Below are positions 8,013 to 15,164 of a stretch of DNA of 64,000 bases, piece by piece. The notes beneath the pieces were generated by a model. The model did no database searches and was not told the DNA's origin. It was given only the letters and a program-made list of their open reading frames with translations. Within the stretch, counting starts at the first letter, position 1. Each line of letters starts with the position of its first letter. This DNA comes from a virus. The DNA is taken from positions 62,001-126,000 of the IMG/VR virus record IMGVR_UViG_3300013104_000001, one strand, 5' to 3'. A program made the position numbers and the translations under genes.

Positions 8013-8033
8013 ATAATAATGAAAGAAGTGAAC

Positions 8034-8070
8034 TGCAGAAAATCTCAGACCTACATGACACACGTGAATT
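8034..8070 (+). promoter_or_regulatory. Early-type promoter, CTACATGAC...GTGAAT
   Basis: CTACATGAC at 8051-8059 followed by ACACGTGAAT. The upstream box TGCAGAAAATCTCA (8034-8047) recurs before the sites at 57612 and 59049, so these three form a long-form subclass. It lies 56 bases upstream of the start at 8107. The core resembles the phiKZ early motif TATATTAC. Confidence 0.6.
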
Positions 8071-8106
8071 AACCAATCCAATTTAACCCTTGTAAGGAGC
8101 TTTATC

Positions 8107-9498
8107 ATGGCAGCATTAAAATCTAAAACAGCTTTGTTCGACTGGTACATGGGCCTGAAAACAAATCTGAAGTCCAATAAAATTACGGTGATTGAGTTTG
8201 AGAAAGAAATCATCGATACCCTCGGTGCTTTCTTTGAAGGCCATAAAGAAATCACTCCGACTAAAGCCGGGCTCATTGCTGACATTCTGAATGCAGTGGG
8301 TTATGACCATATCTTCACACAACCTGCAGCTGTACAGATCGCTTATGTACTGGGCGAAAGTGGCGCTACTACAGAAGAAGTGGTCAGAACAGCGTTGGAC
8401 AACTTCACTGCGGTTCAGGTAGCTGCACAGCTTGACCGTGAAAAGAAACAAGCTGCGAAAGCTGAAGAGAAAAAGACTTTCGCTAAGTTCCCGTCCAGAG
8501 CTGATATCCAGCAATGGGTCAGCATGAACAAACCGACCTCAGTGACCAATAACGTTCGTGATGCATTTAGCGCAATTAGTACCACGAGAGAATATCAAAA
8601 TACCTGTAAATTCTTCGCTGATGCTGAGAAACAAATTTCAGGACTAATAATGGAGCTGAACCAGACTGATCCTAAATATGTCGATAACCTCTTGCTTATC
8701 GACTATTTCGTCTCTTTGATCAGTGCAGTTGACACTATTCCCGATAGCGAGCGCGAACACCTACAGGACACGCTACGAAGTGTGCACGCCAGTCCTGTCA
8801 AAACACCGCACACCGATGCCTTCATGAAGATCGGTGAACCGACTGTTGGTAATGACCGGGTCACCATTGCTAAGCAAGCATTGGAAGAACGTGTGAATAG
8901 CTCCAGATTCAACGGTAATCCTGATGGCCGTGACCGTAGCAGTCTATTACAACGATTCAGTGAAGGTTACTGTCCGGTAACCACAGCGCGGCATCTGGCA
9001 CGTACAGAGCTGATGGACTTCGTGAAAGATACTACGGCGTCTGTACTGCTGGCTATCGCTAACCCTGTTGAAAAGGCGCATGCGGATTTCTTAATAAAGT
9101 TTACCCGCACCGATACTCTGGAACTAGAAAACGGCGTGCTGGCAATCACTACCGATATCCTGCGTAACGGCTTAGTGGAAATGCGCATCTACCATGAACT
9201 GTTCAGCAACATTGGTGCTAACCAAATGGGCTACGCCAAATACCCTCAGCGAGTTACTGGTTACACGCCTATGGGTGCACTGCTGCAACAGTTCATCTCG
9301 CTGTGGCCGATCCCTAATGTGGCGCCACGTTTCAATCGTACTAACGGTGGTTATAACGGCGGGGATGCTTTCGATGGTCCAGTTTCTCTGGAAGAGTCAT
9401 TGTTGTCTGCACTGCATCAGTCTGCGGCTCAGTATGACGTTACACCAACTTTCGGTGTTGACCTGACTGGTAACTGCTTACTGGTTGTGCTGCACTAA
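8107..9498 (+). CDS. Hypothetical protein, 463 aa, early-type promoter
   Basis: Large unrecognised protein preceded by a long-form early-type promoter, with AAGGAG before ATG 8107. Its N-terminal 40 residues (FDWYMGLKTNLK...FEKEIIDTLGAFF) resemble those of the 241-residue protein at 9882 (TNWYGSLKSRL...FESLLIGNLLSLI), suggesting a shared helical domain. Residues 105-125 are Lys/Glu-rich and may be a linker. The C-terminal part contains a Gly/Asn-rich loop (RTNGGYNGGDAFDG). It is followed by its own terminator, so it is probably monocistronic. Confidence 0.9.
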   Translation: MAALKSKTALFDWYMGLKTNLKSNKITVIEFEKEIIDTLGAFFEGHKEITPTKAGLIADILNAVGYDHIFTQPAAVQIAYVLGESGATTEEVVRTALDNFTAVQVAAQLDREKKQAAKAEEKKTFAKFPSRADIQQWVSMNKPTSVTNNVRDAFSAISTTREYQNTCKFFADAEKQISGLIMELNQTDPKYVDNLLLIDYFVSLISAVDTIPDSEREHLQDTLRSVHASPVKTPHTDAFMKIGEPTVGNDRVTIAKQALEERVNSSRFNGNPDGRDRSSLLQRFSEGYCPVTTARHLARTELMDFVKDTTASVLLAIANPVEKAHADFLIKFTRTDTLELENGVLAITTDILRNGLVEMRIYHELFSNIGANQMGYAKYPQRVTGYTPMGALLQQFISLWPIPNVAPRFNRTNGGYNGGDAFDGPVSLEESLLSALHQSAAQYDVTPTFGVDLTGNCLLVVLH

Positions 9499-9507
9499 TC
9501 TGTATCT

Positions 9508-9536
9508 GGGGAGGATTACCTCCCCTTTTCTTTTTT
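9508..9536 (+). terminator. Hairpin terminator, T-rich tail
   Basis: GGGGAGG/CCTCCCC (9508-9514, 9519-9525) followed by TTTTCTTTTTT. This one has a long U tract and no ATGCCG. Confidence 0.88.
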
Positions 9537-9556
9537 GTTTGCATGGTAGGTGGAAT

Positions 9557-9880
9557 ATGCTCGGTACGGTAGAGGAAGTAGATAAGTGGTTTGATCAGAT
9601 GGTGAAGCCTGCTGACGAAGGGGTGTTCTGGATGGGAGGTCGTTTAACCGAAGTTCTGATCCCCATGGTTCGGGAACTGGATGCAATCTTGTTCTCAATG
9701 GACGAGCGTGAACACTTGGCATTGATCGATTACTTCATCAGTCGTTGTTACAACTGTCGGCTGCATACCTCATCGGGTCTGCGTATAAAAGAGATCATCG
9801 AGCCGTTACAAAGCGATCGGGTCTTTCCGGTTTACATCAATCTTTTTGTTAAGAAATATACCCTAACTCAGGAGAAGTAA
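9557..9880 (+). CDS. Hypothetical protein, 107 aa
   Basis: Start ATG 9557 follows GGTAGGTGG; an in-frame codon at 9485 precedes the terminator and is rejected. Helical soluble protein (MLGTVEEVDKWFDQMV..., DEREHLALIDYFISRCYNC). The LIDYFISRCYNC stretch resembles LLLIDYFVSLIS in the 463-residue protein upstream, so it may be a detached fragment of that family. It is followed one base later by the next gene. Confidence 0.8.
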   Translation: MLGTVEEVDKWFDQMVKPADEGVFWMGGRLTEVLIPMVRELDAILFSMDEREHLALIDYFISRCYNCRLHTSSGLRIKEIIEPLQSDRVFPVYINLFVKKYTLTQEK

Positions 9881-9881
9881 A

Positions 9882-10607
9882 ATGAACAAAGAAACGTACA
9901 CCAATTGGTACGGCAGTTTGAAAAGTCGTTTAGCTGAAGGGCATATCGATCAGAAAGGATTTGAATCCCTCCTTATCGGTAACCTGCTATCGTTAATCAC
10001 CCGTATTTATAATACCCGCTATGACCTGGAGACCATGGCGCGGGAAAATATCCTTGAAATAATCAATCATTACTTTGAACTGATCGCAGATGTCGAGATA
10101 TCGAACCAGACAGCATTAAAATTGATTCGCACTGTAGCCAGTAATATCAAGAAATTACCGGCGGCGAAGACGTTTGCAGAGAAACACAACGTACCCATGC
10201 CTCCACTTGCATTTCTCATAAGCAAACCCTCTCGTACGAATCCTTTTCCTAAGGAAGGTATGATACGTAAGAAAGTTGCCAGTACTACCGATGCAATGGT
10301 AGGTCGTCCAGTAATTACTCAAGTCAACAAAGAAAGTAATGAAGTGACTATTGAGCTGCCGTGGAATGTTGCGCTGCATGTCTACAAAGGTTTCCTGGTG
10401 AAACACCTGATGTCAAAACACGGCTATAGTTTCAATGATGCGTATAAATGTATCGAGGATCATCGGAACAAATATAATTCAATCTTAGAAGAGGAGCTCA
10501 ACAGCATCATTGCGCACAAAGAATCGCATCTGGTATCAGCAGGTGGGGGTATCACTGCTGCGGGCACGGGTCTGGTTGTAGGCGGGATTGTTAAACCGGA
10601 GGAATAA
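9882..10607 (+). CDS. Hypothetical protein sharing an N-terminal domain with the 8107 product, 241 aa
   Basis: Residues 5-40 resemble the N-terminus of the 463-residue protein at 8107. The middle is helical, and the C-terminus has a Gly/Ala-rich hydrophobic stretch (SAGGGITAAGTGLVVGG) that could be a short membrane or hinge segment. AGGAGAAG precedes ATG 9882. The stop overlaps the next start (TAATG). Function unknown. Confidence 0.88.
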   Translation: MNKETYTNWYGSLKSRLAEGHIDQKGFESLLIGNLLSLITRIYNTRYDLETMARENILEIINHYFELIADVEISNQTALKLIRTVASNIKKLPAAKTFAEKHNVPMPPLAFLISKPSRTNPFPKEGMIRKKVASTTDAMVGRPVITQVNKESNEVTIELPWNVALHVYKGFLVKHLMSKHGYSFNDAYKCIEDHRNKYNSILEEELNSIIAHKESHLVSAGGGITAAGTGLVVGGIVKPEE

Positions 10608-11170
10608 TGGATACCGATATCCAGCAATTGTTCAAAGCACGTTATGGGGATTGTGTTAAACGGGGGAATGAAATCACTGTTCCTTTATACCACATTAGTT
10701 TCCATGGTGATCGCGAAGGTATCTGGGTGCCTAAAATACCCGACTCACCTTTTGATACACCGAAGAACCCAAACAGTTCTTTTGGTGAGATGCCAATCCC
10801 ACGGATCTGTGTGGCACCTTCTATTGAACAATGCTTCTGGGCGATCTATCCAAACATCTCTCATTATTTCGAGGAGGAAAATTACGATGCTATGTGCTTT
10901 ACAGTATACCGACCTATACTGAATGCAAGTATTGGTGTCGTGGATACTGCAGCGTTAACGCAACAAGAACTGGTTCATGATGCACATGTCACAGGGGAAC
11001 ATTGGTTACTCGGTGATACCTTCATGGAAGCTATCGATCAAATACGTATCAAGAACACCGCCGCTGGCGAGTTCGTCAGATTTCAACCGTATAACGGTGA
11101 ACGTGCCGAATGGTGGGATCTTGCACCCAAACACGTTGACTATCAATCTCTTAAATTAACTACTGAATAA
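10607..11170 (+). CDS. Hypothetical protein, possible ADP-ribosyltransferase-like fold, 187 aa
   Basis: Translationally coupled to the gene before. The segment LYHISFHGDREGIWVPKIP followed by MPIPRICVAPSIEQCFWAIY recalls small phage proteins with an lyH...h.P+.P...PRIC.APsI pattern, loosely like ADP-ribosyltransferase entry motifs (His on the first strand, then a helix). No complete R-S-E or H-Y-E triad can be assigned by eye. The fold suggestion is weak; the gene itself is well supported. Confidence 0.8.
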   Translation: MDTDIQQLFKARYGDCVKRGNEITVPLYHISFHGDREGIWVPKIPDSPFDTPKNPNSSFGEMPIPRICVAPSIEQCFWAIYPNISHYFEEENYDAMCFTVYRPILNASIGVVDTAALTQQELVHDAHVTGEHWLLGDTFMEAIDQIRIKNTAAGEFVRFQPYNGERAEWWDLAPKHVDYQSLKLTTE

Positions 11171-11189
11171 CTAACGGAGTCGTAATCAA

Positions 11190-11855
11190 ATGGTAACTGC
11201 TAGAAAAGCTAATAAGACCTTAGGTGAGCATGCAGCAGCTCATGAGGCAGTAACACGCTTAGGTAGCAACAAGAAACCGTCTACTACCAAACCAGAGTGG
11301 ACGCTTGAGAACATCGAGGATAACCTGGTAGCTCAGGGCATCATTGCGTATCTCAAAGCACATAAAACCATCTCTGTGCGTGATATCAACACAGCGGCGA
11401 ACCGTCTAACAAAAATCGCTGGAGCAGATATAAAGGAAGGAAAGGCCCGTGACTATGTCGCGCGTTTGGTAGGTTACAATAATTACGATTCATTGAATGT
11501 TACTGTGCGTGCTGCTATTCCAGTGCGCAATGATGTACAACGCAGAAAGGCCAATCGCCCGATAATGGTAGAGATGTCGATTGAAACTGACACTCCTCTT
11601 AAACTCTACGGCACGGATCGTGCTTACAACCCGTTGATTGAGGTGGTGTTGTTAGATTGTATTTCAAAACGTGCGTTTCGTACGCTGGGTAAAAGATACC
11701 GCGCCTGGTATAACACCGGGCAAGCTGAGATACCTGAACACCCGCTGACACTGATGCAGGCATATAACCATATCGCCAAACAGATGGGTTATCCTGACTA
11801 TCATTCAATGCCACGTCAGTACCCGATCATTAACCTCAAATACGTTCACGATTAA
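11190..11855 (+). CDS. MVTARK-family early protein A, 221 aa
   Basis: Shares its first 14 residues with the 247-residue protein at 20889 (MVTARKxxxxLGEH). Both also have the internal pattern lVGYNNYDSL / AIGYQSYNDL; here a second copy, QMGYPDYHSM, lies near the C-terminus. The rest is diverged and basic. No known fold recognised; nucleic-acid binding is possible from charge. ATG 11190 follows AACGGAG. Confidence 0.88.
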   Translation: MVTARKANKTLGEHAAAHEAVTRLGSNKKPSTTKPEWTLENIEDNLVAQGIIAYLKAHKTISVRDINTAANRLTKIAGADIKEGKARDYVARLVGYNNYDSLNVTVRAAIPVRNDVQRRKANRPIMVEMSIETDTPLKLYGTDRAYNPLIEVVLLDCISKRAFRTLGKRYRAWYNTGQAEIPEHPLTLMQAYNHIAKQMGYPDYHSMPRQYPIINLKYVHD

Positions 11856-11867
11856 GGAACCAATATC

Positions 11868-12308
11868 ATGACTGATGTGAAAATTGGTTCTGGGCAGAAC
11901 GCTGTCGTTTATGTCCTCAACGACACCATGGTAAAACGTGTAGGTCGCGAGACAGATGGTTTCCGGTTGTTGGCTGATCTCACTGATAGTCAGTGTGCGC
12001 ACTACAAGTTACCTGTAATACACAGCTATGACGACGATACCTACACCGCTATCGTTGAGAAGCTTTACCCAGCAGACCCTGATCGCTTTGAAGGTATTAA
12101 TTGGACATACATTAACGACTGCTTCGATACTCTCGAGGATGTAGACGATGAGGAACTCGCCCTGGTTATCAGGCGCGGTATTGAGCTTCATCACTATTTC
12201 GTGGAACAAGGCGCTGTAGTCGATTTAGATCTTCACCCGAGTAATATCATGCAGCGTTTAACAGGCGAGCTGGTTCTATCAGATCCTTTAGGGTATCTCG
12301 ATATTTAA
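11868..12308 (+). CDS. Minimal protein-kinase-like protein, 146 aa
   Basis: Compressed kinase fold: glycine-loop-like IGSGQNAVVYVL (residues 6-17), Lys23 in MVKRV at the position of the ATP-binding lysine, and a catalytic loop VDLDLHPSNIM with Asp121 and Asn126. The metal Asp139 lies in LVLSDPLGYLD, in place of DFG. At 146 residues it is about half a normal kinase and lacks most of the C-lobe. It may be a small-molecule or protein kinase or a pseudokinase. It lies between the MVTARK gene and an HD phosphohydrolase. Confidence 0.72.
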   Translation: MTDVKIGSGQNAVVYVLNDTMVKRVGRETDGFRLLADLTDSQCAHYKLPVIHSYDDDTYTAIVEKLYPADPDRFEGINWTYINDCFDTLEDVDDEELALVIRRGIELHHYFVEQGAVVDLDLHPSNIMQRLTGELVLSDPLGYLDI

Positions 12309-12334
12309 TTAACTTATTGTAAGGAGCACCGACC

Positions 12335-13084
12335 ATGGTGGTAACTTTCCCAAAAGAGATGGACGCAGCTTTCCATCCTAATAATGAACACACGACTCAG
12401 CTGTGCAAACAGATTGAACGTATTGCAGGTTTCGAGATCAAACGTCTGCATGTCGTCATCGCCATGCATCACTACAAACTGAACGATGCAGCGCATCAGC
12501 CTGATCATGCACTGATTGTCATGGCGGAAGCCAGTGACATCATCGATCATTATCCAGAGCTTGAGAAGTGGCGTAAACAGATCATGCTGGGTTGTCTGTT
12601 CCATGACACTCACTGTCACGTTGATCGTGACATGCATCATCTGCTGGGTGCTGAACACGCGATAGAGGCACTGTCCCCACATGCCAGTGATTATGGTTTG
12701 TCCCGTGCAGATATCTATCTGATCGGACAGGCAATCCTTGAACATCGGGCATCGTGGAAATACCCTCGTATCAACCCTGTGTCAAACGCTGTGGCTTCTG
12801 CTGATCGCGGATATCCTGACCTACAGAAATACATCCGGCGTGCTGTACAGTACCGCTACAAGCGTATGACAACGATCAACATCAACACAGTGATCGATGA
12901 ATCTATCGAACACATGGTCGAGAAATTCGGTGAAGGCGGTTACGCCTGGGAAAGCTATCCAACCTATGCTGCGAAAATGCACGGCGATTGTATCGCTAAG
13001 GTGAAGGAACAACTGGGTAGTAAGAAGGGCAGGGCCGAGCTGAAGGACTACGCAGAGCTCAACTTTGATGAGTGGGTAGAATGA
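12335..13084 (+). CDS. HD-domain phosphohydrolase, 249 aa
   Basis: Metal-dependent HD hydrolase signature: an upstream His in QPDHALIVMAEA, the HD pair in CLFHDTHCH, further His (MHHLLGAEHAIEAL) and a late Asp in VASADRGYPDL. Members of this superfamily cleave phosphate esters of nucleotides, cyclic nucleotides or (p)ppGpp; the substrate is not evident. The N-terminal 60 residues are extra. GGAG precedes ATG 12335, and the stop overlaps the next ATG (ATGA). Confidence 0.8.
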   Translation: MVVTFPKEMDAAFHPNNEHTTQLCKQIERIAGFEIKRLHVVIAMHHYKLNDAAHQPDHALIVMAEASDIIDHYPELEKWRKQIMLGCLFHDTHCHVDRDMHHLLGAEHAIEALSPHASDYGLSRADIYLIGQAILEHRASWKYPRINPVSNAVASADRGYPDLQKYIRRAVQYRYKRMTTININTVIDESIEHMVEKFGEGGYAWESYPTYAAKMHGDCIAKVKEQLGSKKGRAELKDYAELNFDEWVE

Positions 13085-13203
13085 TCTGGGCAACACTTGG
13101 CATGATTGTTTTCGCAGTAGCGCTTTGGTTCGGTATGAAAGCTGTTGAGGCTGAAGATGTTAGACGTGTTGAACGTCTTCGCCGGAAGCGTACCCGGCCC
13201 TAA
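13081..13203 (+). CDS. Membrane microprotein, 40 aa
   Basis: Overlaps the HD gene by ATGA. It encodes an N-terminal membrane helix (about residues 2-19, MIWATLGMIVFAVALWFGM) and a strongly basic tail (VRRVERLRRKRTRP), expected in the cytoplasm. It is below usual gene-caller cut-offs. Coupling and a clear single-pass topology support it. Confidence 0.7.
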   Translation: MIWATLGMIVFAVALWFGMKAVEAEDVRRVERLRRKRTRP

Positions 13204-13219
13204 CTGAATAGGTAAAGTA

Positions 13220-13336
13220 ATGAATGGATTAGTTGTGTTAGTCGTTGCATTAGTGGTTGTTGTCGTGGTTGCAACAGGCATGCATTTGAAGGAACGTAAA
13301 CGTCGCAAGTACATTACTCGCCGGGTAAAACGTTAA
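13220..13336 (+). CDS. Membrane microprotein, 38 aa
   Basis: Starts 16 bases after the preceding microprotein. One valine-rich membrane helix (residues 3-20) is followed by a basic tail (MHLKERKRRKYITRRVKR). It has the same topology as its neighbour, suggesting a pair of tail-basic membrane peptides. It ends just before a terminator. Confidence 0.7.
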   Translation: MNGLVVLVVALVVVVVVATGMHLKERKRRKYITRRVKR

Positions 13337-13343
13337 TGATGAC

Positions 13344-13371
13344 GGCCGGTGTCATGCCGGCCTTTATGCCG
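13344..13371 (+). terminator. Hairpin terminator with ATGCCG
   Basis: GGCCGG/CCGGCC (13344-13349, 13357-13362) with a seven-base loop, TTT, then ATGCCG 13366-13371. Confidence 0.82.
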
Positions 13372-13390
13372 ACTTCTCATCTTTTTGTAA

Positions 13391-13436
13391 TTTCCTACAA
13401 TCTTGGTATTTGTTATACAAAGATTATAAACTTTGT
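13391..13436 (+). promoter_or_regulatory. Leader with inverted repeats before the 13494 operon
   Basis: The 122-base leader holds an inverted repeat ACAAAG/CTTTGT (13417-13422, 13431-13436) and CCTACAATCTTGGTA (13394-13408), a poor match to the early-type element. It is a plausible promoter or operator for the three anchored-protein genes, but the match is weak. Confidence 0.3.
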
Positions 13437-13493
13437 CCCGAGCTAAGGGTAACGTGAAGAGTTATGCTGGCTAAAATTAACTAAGGGTGTTTT

Positions 13494-13982
13494 ATGAATT
13501 TTACTGACCTCTTTACTGGTGCTGTTATCGGTCTATTTGTCTGGTACATGATCTCAGTTACCCGTGCTTACAATCGCAAGGACAAGCTTCTGGCCAATCA
13601 AGGTTCTGAGCAGGTCATCCACTCAATGTTCCGTGTGTTGAACGACCCGACCGGCACTATGCCGTTACAGTTCATCCCTGAGACTATGGAGTCTACGATA
13701 TCCGTGCCGTTGCTGGATGACGTCATTGACGGTATTCGTGGTATTCTCGAGCGTTGGGCGGACGTAAACGACTTCCAGCTATTCAGCACCACTATCTCAC
13801 GTAAAGGTAGTTGGATTAACCACGTTGGGCATCGCAGTCATTTCATTTTGATAGTGACCTATCAATGTGACGATAAACCGGTCGTGGCGCATGAACTTAA
13901 TCTCGATGTCCATAGACTGGGCAGGCATACGGTTCATCAAGACGTTTACCTCGATATACTCAACGGTATGACCACTAAATAA
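13494..13982 (+). CDS. N-terminally anchored protein 1, 162 aa
   Basis: One membrane helix at residues 5-22 (DLFTGAVIGLFVWYMISV), then a soluble domain of about 140 residues with a helix followed by strands (SHFILIVTYQCDD). The same plan occurs in the next two genes and at 22615, 55683, 58133 and 60746. Given the short N-terminus, the orientation of the domain is uncertain. Function unknown. First gene of a three-gene operon. Confidence 0.88.
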   Translation: MNFTDLFTGAVIGLFVWYMISVTRAYNRKDKLLANQGSEQVIHSMFRVLNDPTGTMPLQFIPETMESTISVPLLDDVIDGIRGILERWADVNDFQLFSTTISRKGSWINHVGHRSHFILIVTYQCDDKPVVAHELNLDVHRLGRHTVHQDVYLDILNGMTTK

Positions 13983-13993
13983 AAGAGGGCACT

Positions 13994-14509
13994 ATGGACA
14001 ACATCTCTATCTGGACAATCCTGATTCCTGCTTTATCACTTATTGCAATCATGGCAGGGGGTCATTGGTTGCATAAACGTGCAACGCGGAATGTAGAAGC
14101 GTATAAACAGCAAGTGGGGCAGAACGTTTTGGCGATGTCACGCATTCTGCTTTCTACCCTGGCGGCACAGGTTGCTGTGACTCACAAGGAATTGCGGTTC
14201 TTGCGAGATGATCGGTTCTCATTTGGTCATGATCGTGGTGCAGCGGTTGCGACAGTCAATATTTTCACTAACTACTATAACCTAGCCGTTGCGCCTGCGA
14301 TTGCTTTATCCCCTGCGTTCGAGGATATTATGGTAACCAAAGTTGACAGTCAGGATACTGCTGACGGAATATGGCTGCAAATCCATCTAGGTCAGGGTAA
14401 TGATGTGGTTAAGCATTTTCTGCCTGACCATGGACTACAGTCCTTTATAACAGGCATACGCGCTATTAGCAGTTATATGCAAATAGGAGTCGATGCCGGC
14501 AAACAATAA
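13994..14509 (+). CDS. N-terminally anchored protein 2, 171 aa
   Basis: A membrane helix at about residues 8-25 (ILIPALSLIAIMAGGHWL), then a helical and beta soluble domain with DGIWLQIHLGQGNDV. It has the size and plan of the flanking anchored proteins. It starts 12 bases after the previous stop with AGAGGG upstream. No recognised family. Confidence 0.88.
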   Translation: MDNISIWTILIPALSLIAIMAGGHWLHKRATRNVEAYKQQVGQNVLAMSRILLSTLAAQVAVTHKELRFLRDDRFSFGHDRGAAVATVNIFTNYYNLAVAPAIALSPAFEDIMVTKVDSQDTADGIWLQIHLGQGNDVVKHFLPDHGLQSFITGIRAISSYMQIGVDAGKQ

Positions 14510-14525
14510 CCTGCTGAGGTGATAC

Positions 14526-15053
14526 ATGGAATACGGATTCCTTCTCAATACCCTGCTGCTAATCGCGGCGCTTTTCGTGTTGTTCAGATTCCACAAACTC
14601 GTTAACAACAACGAGCGTGCGGTAATTGCATCGGCGCATGACGCCAAACTGCGTTTCCTCGTGTACATCAGTCGTAAGATGATGGCTGACCTTTATAGTG
14701 CAGTTGATTTGGCGACGCTGACCGCGTGTCCAAAGACATACCTGCGGGCTGATGGGTCAGTTGAAAACATACAAGTCATCATGAAGCGATTCCACAAAGA
14801 GTATAATGAAGTTATTGATAAACTCTCTGTCGGTCTACAACTCGAATACATGAAGATTAGCAGGGTCGTGGTGGTTGAATCACCCGACGGGAAAGAAGTG
14901 ACCATCAGTGTGCATTGGGCTAACAAATATACCGACGTACTGGTGTTCAGTCATAACCACATGGCACAAGCGGTTTACCAGTTGGATCGTCTCGCCCATC
15001 GGCTTTCAACCTTTGGGTACACGGCACCAGCTAAAGACATGTATCAACTCTAA
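14526..15053 (+). CDS. N-terminally anchored protein 3, 175 aa
   Basis: A membrane helix at residues 5-22 (FLLNTLLLIAALFVLFRF), then a soluble domain of helix (RFLVYISRKMMADLYSAVDL) and strands (GKEVTISVHWANK). It closes the operon of three similar-plan proteins and is followed by a terminator. The local strand pattern KISRVVVVESPDGKEVTI resembles segments in the other anchored proteins. Confidence 0.88.
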   Translation: MEYGFLLNTLLLIAALFVLFRFHKLVNNNERAVIASAHDAKLRFLVYISRKMMADLYSAVDLATLTACPKTYLRADGSVENIQVIMKRFHKEYNEVIDKLSVGLQLEYMKISRVVVVESPDGKEVTISVHWANKYTDVLVFSHNHMAQAVYQLDRLAHRLSTFGYTAPAKDMYQL

Positions 15054-15059
15054 ACTTAG

Positions 15060-15087
15060 GGGAGGGCTTCGGCTCTCCCTTATGCTG
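15060..15087 (+). terminator. UUCG hairpin terminator with ATGCTG variant
   Basis: Eight-base-pair stem with one G-T pair (15060-15067, 15072-15079) and a TTCG loop, TT, then ATGCTG at 15082-15087. It is followed by TTATTTTTTTTTTG, so both a U tract and the hexamer variant are present. Confidence 0.85.
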
Positions 15088-15164
15088 CCTTATTTTTTTT
15101 TTGATTGATAATATGATTTGCAAGAAATCACCGAGTAGTATCTTTCAATTAATTAGGAGTTATC

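Noticed and set aside
12314-12745. Long minus-strand open frame across the HD gene
   Set aside because: Shadow frame of a plus gene with ribosome site, family motifs and coupling; no minus-strand signals.
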